This document shows positions 60,623-64,000 of a stretch of 64,000 nt of DNA, in pieces; the first letter of the stretch is position 1, and every line of letters begins with the position of its first letter. This DNA is from Microbacterium sp. VKM Ac-2870. Lineage in GTDB: Bacteria > Actinomycetota > Actinomycetes > Actinomycetales > Microbacteriaceae. Below the pieces are notes generated by a model that did no database searches, had not been told where the DNA came from, and saw only the letters and a list, made by a program, of their open reading frames with translations. The translations under genes were made by a program, and so were the position numbers. Where the stretch lies: contig NZ_JADKSH010000002.1 of NCBI RefSeq assembly GCF_015350795.1, positions 372,001-436,000 of the forward strand, in the 5' to 3' direction.

Positions 60623-62959
60623 ATGGTGGAATCCTCCGTGGGGTCGGGAGGACGCGTGATCATCGCGGTGGTGGCGACGGCGTCGTGTGCCGGTGCCGCC
60701 CGGGAAACGGTGCGATCGGTTCACAGCGTGATGCCGGGGGTTCGGTGCGAAGTCCTCGATGTGGACGGCGTGTACCTGCCCTGCGGGACTGAGAAGGTGC
60801 GGACGGCGTCCGAGGCGGACCTTCTCATCGACGAAATCCGGCTCACGCACGACGACTCGACGATGCTCACCGCGCTCACGGCGCTGTGGGGCGCTCATCT
60901 TCTCGATCACGGTGAGCCGGTCCTCGCACTCGTGGCCGGTATTGCCCTCCACACGCCGCTGCAGCCGGTCGAGGACCCGCGCACCACCGTCGCGGTGGTG
61001 CGCGCGGCGGCGCCGGTGCGCCCCCTTGACCCCGACACGTCTGTTCTCGCGACCGAGCTGTACCTTCTGGGCACCGATGTGACCGCGCACCGCAGGAGCC
61101 TCCACGAACTCGTCACCGATTGGCGGACTGCCGGTCGCTGGCTCGACCTCTTCATCGCGCGCGTGCCGCACCGCATCATTGTGGATGACGCTGCGCTCGT
61201 CTCGCGTGCCAACGCGGGCCCGGACACCCTCATCCCTATCGAAGACGGTCATTTCGCCGTGGATGGTAAGCCGGTCGTGGCATTCGACCTCGTGGGCCTC
61301 GATCCTGACGCTCCCTCGTTGTTCGACGCGCGGAAGGGGCCGTCTTCTGGTCCGCTCCTCAGCCGCAACCGCGCCCTCGCGCAATACGTGCGCGACGTCG
61401 CCGAACGGGAGCGCGCCATCGTCGCGCCGGCATTCGTTGTTCGTGCGGACGCGGGCCTCGTCCGCGAGATCGCCAGGTTCGCTTCTGAGCGGGGGGACTC
61501 CCTCGAGGCGGCGGTGGCCGACCTCGACGACTGGCTCGTCGAACTGCTCCCCAGCGGGGCTCGGACTCCGGTCGCCCGCTATCTCGCCGGCATACATCGC
61601 TCGCGCACCGATCTCGCTCACGTCTTTCCGCAGGTTCCCGGTCGCGACTCAGACGCCCTTGCGCACTGGGCTCTGGAATATGGAGTCAACGACGCGCGCT
61701 ACGACTGCGAACTGGTGCGCAGAGCCGCGGCGGTCACGATCGCCGCTCAGCCGCCGTCCCCGCAGCGCGCCGGACGACGCCCTCGCGGAGTCAACCTCGT
61801 GGGATACCTCTCGGGCGCGTTGGGTATCGGTACATCGGCTCGCCTGATGGATGCCGCGCTCGTCGCGGCACGCATTCCGACGAGCACATTCGCGGCCAGC
61901 GTCGACCTCCAGTCCCGAGCGACGGCGAGCTTTCGGCGGTCGACTGCGACCCGCTATGACACATCGGTGATCGCCGTCAATGCCGATCAGGCCAAAGCCG
62001 TGACGGAGTCGATGGCGGATGTGGTCGCCCGAAGCTACCGCATCGGAATGTGGTACTGGGAGGTCGAGTCCTTCCCCGCGTCGAGCGATGGTGCCTACGC
62101 CGTCGTCGACGAGGTCTGGGTGGCCACCGATTTCATCCGCGATGCCGTTGCTCAGCGAGCCCCGGTCCCCGTGCGCACCGTTATGCCGCCCCTCCCGCAG
62201 AGGTCAGCGGGCGAGGCTGCCGACGTTCCCGCCCGCGTGGGGATTCCGGCGGGGAGACCATGGTTCTTCTTCGCCTTCGACTATCTGAGCACGATGGAAC
62301 GAAAGAACCCGCTGGGTCTCATCGAGGCGTTCGCACGAGCCTTCCCCGCGAACCACGATGACGGTCCGATTCTCGTCATCAAGACGCTCAACGCCGATCT
62401 GAGAGTGGCAGACGCCGAGCGTCTTCGTATCGTCGCTTCGGCGAGGACCGACGTCCTTATCATCGACGACTACCTGGAATCCGACGAGCTCACCGCACTC
62501 ATGGCGAGATGCACGGCATACGTGTCACTCCATCGCGCGGAGGGGCTCGGTCTGACCATCGCCGAGGCTATGGCGTGGGGTCGACCGGTCGTGGTGAGCG
62601 CATACTCGGGCAGCATGCAGTTCACCAATGAGCGCAATGCGTTCCTCGTCCCGTGCGCGAAGATCCCCATCCCGGTCGGCGCCGACCCCTACCCGGCGGG
62701 AACTCCGTGGGCAGATCCCGACCTCGATGAAGCGGCCTCGGCATTGCGCCGGATCCTCGCCGATCCCGACACCGCGAGGGCCGTGGGACAACGCGCGGCA
62801 GAAGATATCCGCGTTCTTCATTCCCCGGCCGCCTCGGGTGAACGCGTCCGCGAGGCACTCGAGGACGCGTGGCGCCGCCAGAGCGCGCTTCGCGTTCACA
62901 CAGCGCTCAGCCGCGTGCGCTCACTCCCCAGAAGAGCCTGGTCTCGCCTGCACCGCTGA
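60623..62959 (+). CDS. Large glycosyltransferase with GT4 domain and unassigned N-terminal half
   Basis: A 778-residue protein. The first 385 residues are not recognised; they begin VIIAVVATASCAGAARETV and contain no clear motif. From about residue 388 a GT-B domain follows (VNLVGYLSGALGIGTSARLM, FFAFDYLSTMERKNPLGLIE). Its donor motif is HRAEGLGLTIAEAMAWGRPV at about residue 640, with both glutamates present, so the GT4 half looks functional. AGAGG precedes the ATG at 60623, which overlaps nothing; a longer frame back to 60134 shadows the RgpF gene. Two linked activities in one chain are possible. Confidence 0.85.
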   Translation: MVESSVGSGGRVIIAVVATASCAGAARETVRSVHSVMPGVRCEVLDVDGVYLPCGTEKVRTASEADLLIDEIRLTHDDSTMLTALTALWGAHLLDHGEPVLALVAGIALHTPLQPVEDPRTTVAVVRAAAPVRPLDPDTSVLATELYLLGTDVTAHRRSLHELVTDWRTAGRWLDLFIARVPHRIIVDDAALVSRANAGPDTLIPIEDGHFAVDGKPVVAFDLVGLDPDAPSLFDARKGPSSGPLLSRNRALAQYVRDVAERERAIVAPAFVVRADAGLVREIARFASERGDSLEAAVADLDDWLVELLPSGARTPVARYLAGIHRSRTDLAHVFPQVPGRDSDALAHWALEYGVNDARYDCELVRRAAAVTIAAQPPSPQRAGRRPRGVNLVGYLSGALGIGTSARLMDAALVAARIPTSTFAASVDLQSRATASFRRSTATRYDTSVIAVNADQAKAVTESMADVVARSYRIGMWYWEVESFPASSDGAYAVVDEVWVATDFIRDAVAQRAPVPVRTVMPPLPQRSAGEAADVPARVGIPAGRPWFFFAFDYLSTMERKNPLGLIEAFARAFPANHDDGPILVIKTLNADLRVADAERLRIVASARTDVLIIDDYLESDELTALMARCTAYVSLHRAEGLGLTIAEAMAWGRPVVVSAYSGSMQFTNERNAFLVPCAKIPIPVGADPYPAGTPWADPDLDEAASALRRILADPDTARAVGQRAAEDIRVLHSPAASGERVREALEDAWRRQSALRVHTALSRVRSLPRRAWSRLHR

Positions 62960-62982
62960 CAACCCGGCGTGCCGATGCGGCG

Positions 62983-64000
62983 CTAGACGAGCGCTTCCCA
63001 CACGTCGCGCGCGTACTGATCCCAGCTGGTCTGCGGACGTGCACGGGCTTCGGCGCGCAGGCGGCCCAGAGTGTCCTCGTCGGTGAGCAACGTGCGCATG
63101 GCCGCGGTGAGATCGTCGTCGTCGCGGGGGTCGATGAGCAGAGCACCACCATGCTCGGCGATCTCCGCCGTGCTACCGAACTGCGACGTGATCACGGGCG
63201 TTCCCACCGCCAACGATTCGGCGACGGGCAGTCCGAAACCCTCGTTGAGCGACGGGAACACAGTGAACCGGGCGAGCCGGTAGGCGGCCCACAGCAGGGT
63301 GTCGTCGGCCTGCGACACGGATTCGACGGGGCGCCCTCGATCCTGCAGCTGCCGGATGCGATCGTGGTACTGCTCACTCCTCCACGAGCGGCTCCCGATG
63401 AAGCTGAGTGAGAAGACGTGGCCTTCTCGCCACAGGACCTCGGCAGCGTGGAGGATCGCCAGATGGTTTTTGCGCGGTTCGTGGCTTCCGACGACGATAA
63501 CGAGGGGCATCTGCCCGATTGTGAGCCTGTCTCGGGCTGCTGCGAACGCGTTCTCGTCGGACTCGCCCACCGATGCCGGCAGCAGCACGGGCACGATTTC
63601 TGGCCCCGTCAGACCGGCCGCGGGGAGCATCTTTCGCCAGCCGAGGTACTCCACCGCGGTGGCGCGAGAGATGGTCGATACCCGGTCGAAGAACTTGAGG
63701 GCTGCCATGTAGTGCGCGAAGACGCCGGTCATACCCGGCGACGACGTCTCACTCGACGTGATCGGGATCACGTCGTAGCACAGCGCCGCCGTGTGACATC
63801 CGCTGAAGCGGGCGAGCGCGCGCACTCGCTCCGCGCGCGGCGGCTCGGCCGAAACCTCGAGGAGGAGGTAGGTCGTACGCCAGGGGACGACGACGACGGC
63901 ATTCGCCGCCGGGTCCTCTTCGTCCCTGGCCCGCGCAACTCCCTGCTTCACGCGGGAGAGTTCGGCCGGCTGGAGCTCGCGCAATGACTGCCAGCCGGGC
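62983..64000 (-). CDS. GT4-type glycosyltransferase, C-terminal part (partial)
   Basis: The frame stays open to the right edge (reading W-Q-S-L-R-E-L-Q into the known part), so the N-terminus lies outside the window. The visible 339 residues hold VVVGSHEPRKNHLAILHAAE and the donor motif SLNEGFGLPVAESLAVGTPV with both glutamates, typical of GT4 enzymes. A TTG at 63984 could be mistaken for a start but lacks a ribosome-binding site. It converges on the 60623 gene with a 23-bp gap. Confidence 0.88.
   Translation of the reverse strand, partial: PGWQSLRELQPAELSRVKQGVARARDEEDPAANAVVVVPWRTTYLLLEVSAEPPRAERVRALARFSGCHTAALCYDVIPITSSETSSPGMTGVFAHYMAALKFFDRVSTISRATAVEYLGWRKMLPAAGLTGPEIVPVLLPASVGESDENAFAAARDRLTIGQMPLVIVVGSHEPRKNHLAILHAAEVLWREGHVFSLSFIGSRSWRSEQYHDRIRQLQDRGRPVESVSQADDTLLWAAYRLARFTVFPSLNEGFGLPVAESLAVGTPVITSQFGSTAEIAEHGGALLIDPRDDDDLTAAMRTLLTDEDTLGRLRAEARARPQTSWDQYARDVWEALV

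Noticed and set aside
1..64000. tRNA, rRNA or insertion-sequence genes
   Set aside because: I saw no cloverleaf-like sequences, no rRNA-like stretches and no transposase motifs by reading; a tRNAscan or covariance search was not possible.

Overview
The window is very GC-rich, with closely packed, often overlapping genes (many ATGA, GTGA or TGATG stop/start overlaps). It looks like chromosome of a Gram-positive actinobacterium, most probably a Microbacteriaceae member close to Microbacterium. Supporting this are an AccA/AccD/AccE-type acyl-CoA carboxylase, an Rv3303c-like LpdA without redox cysteines, an LCP wall-polymer ligase, and many apparent leaderless promoters (a TANNNT hexamer 6-7 nt before the start codon). 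I see no rRNA, tRNA, CRISPR array or insertion sequence.

Layout. 1-2825 (minus): sdhCDA and the first codons of sdhB. 3064-4179: mannose-1-phosphate guanylyltransferase. 4342-12519: a nucleoside uptake and salvage operon (BMP lipoprotein, two-domain ATPase, two permeases, cytidine deaminase, thymidine phosphorylase, adenosine deaminase). 12554-13714: a lone AbiEi-HTH/DUF559 endonuclease-like gene bracketed by inverted copies of a GTGGAGGAGTT repeat. 13725-19447 (minus): a mannitol PTS operon that also carries HPr and enzyme I, facing a divergent MtlR-type activator (19557-21482) across a perfect 13-bp inverted repeat. 21488-24626 (minus): a GNAT acetyltransferase, a phosphosugar mutase and purine nucleoside phosphorylase. 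24733-26184: LpdA. 26226-29230 (minus): lipoprotein, biotin-dependent carboxylase alpha chain and Maf. 29290-30621: TrmA-like RNA methyltransferase. 30703-33639: response regulator, histidine kinase and a kinase-like partner without a recognisable ATPase domain. 33895-35777 (minus): accE-accD, divergent from birA (35904). 36773-40620: PH-domain membrane protein, purK, purE and an LCP protein.

From about 40.6 kb to the right edge lies a surface-glycan locus. It holds glycosyltransferases of GT4, GT2 and membrane type, GtrA, a large secreted repeat protein, rmlA, two tandem RgpF-like proteins, and a CDP-3,6-dideoxyhexose set: glucose-1-phosphate cytidylyltransferase, CDP-glucose 4,6-dehydratase, the PLP/[2Fe-2S] 3-dehydrase E1 and a flavin/[2Fe-2S] reductase. 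These stand opposite a 3,5-epimerase-like protein and a short-chain reductase, the combination expected for an ascarylose-type sugar. I infer that this cell wall or capsule glycan carries a 3,6-dideoxyhexose and probably rhamnose, although rmlB, rmlC and rmlD are not in the window.

The most unusual items are the repeat-bracketed DUF559 gene, the dideoxysugar set with its non-canonical reductase, the MtlR operator architecture, and a 24-bp tandem repeat that keeps one reading frame open between the PH-domain gene and purK, interrupted only by a TAG.
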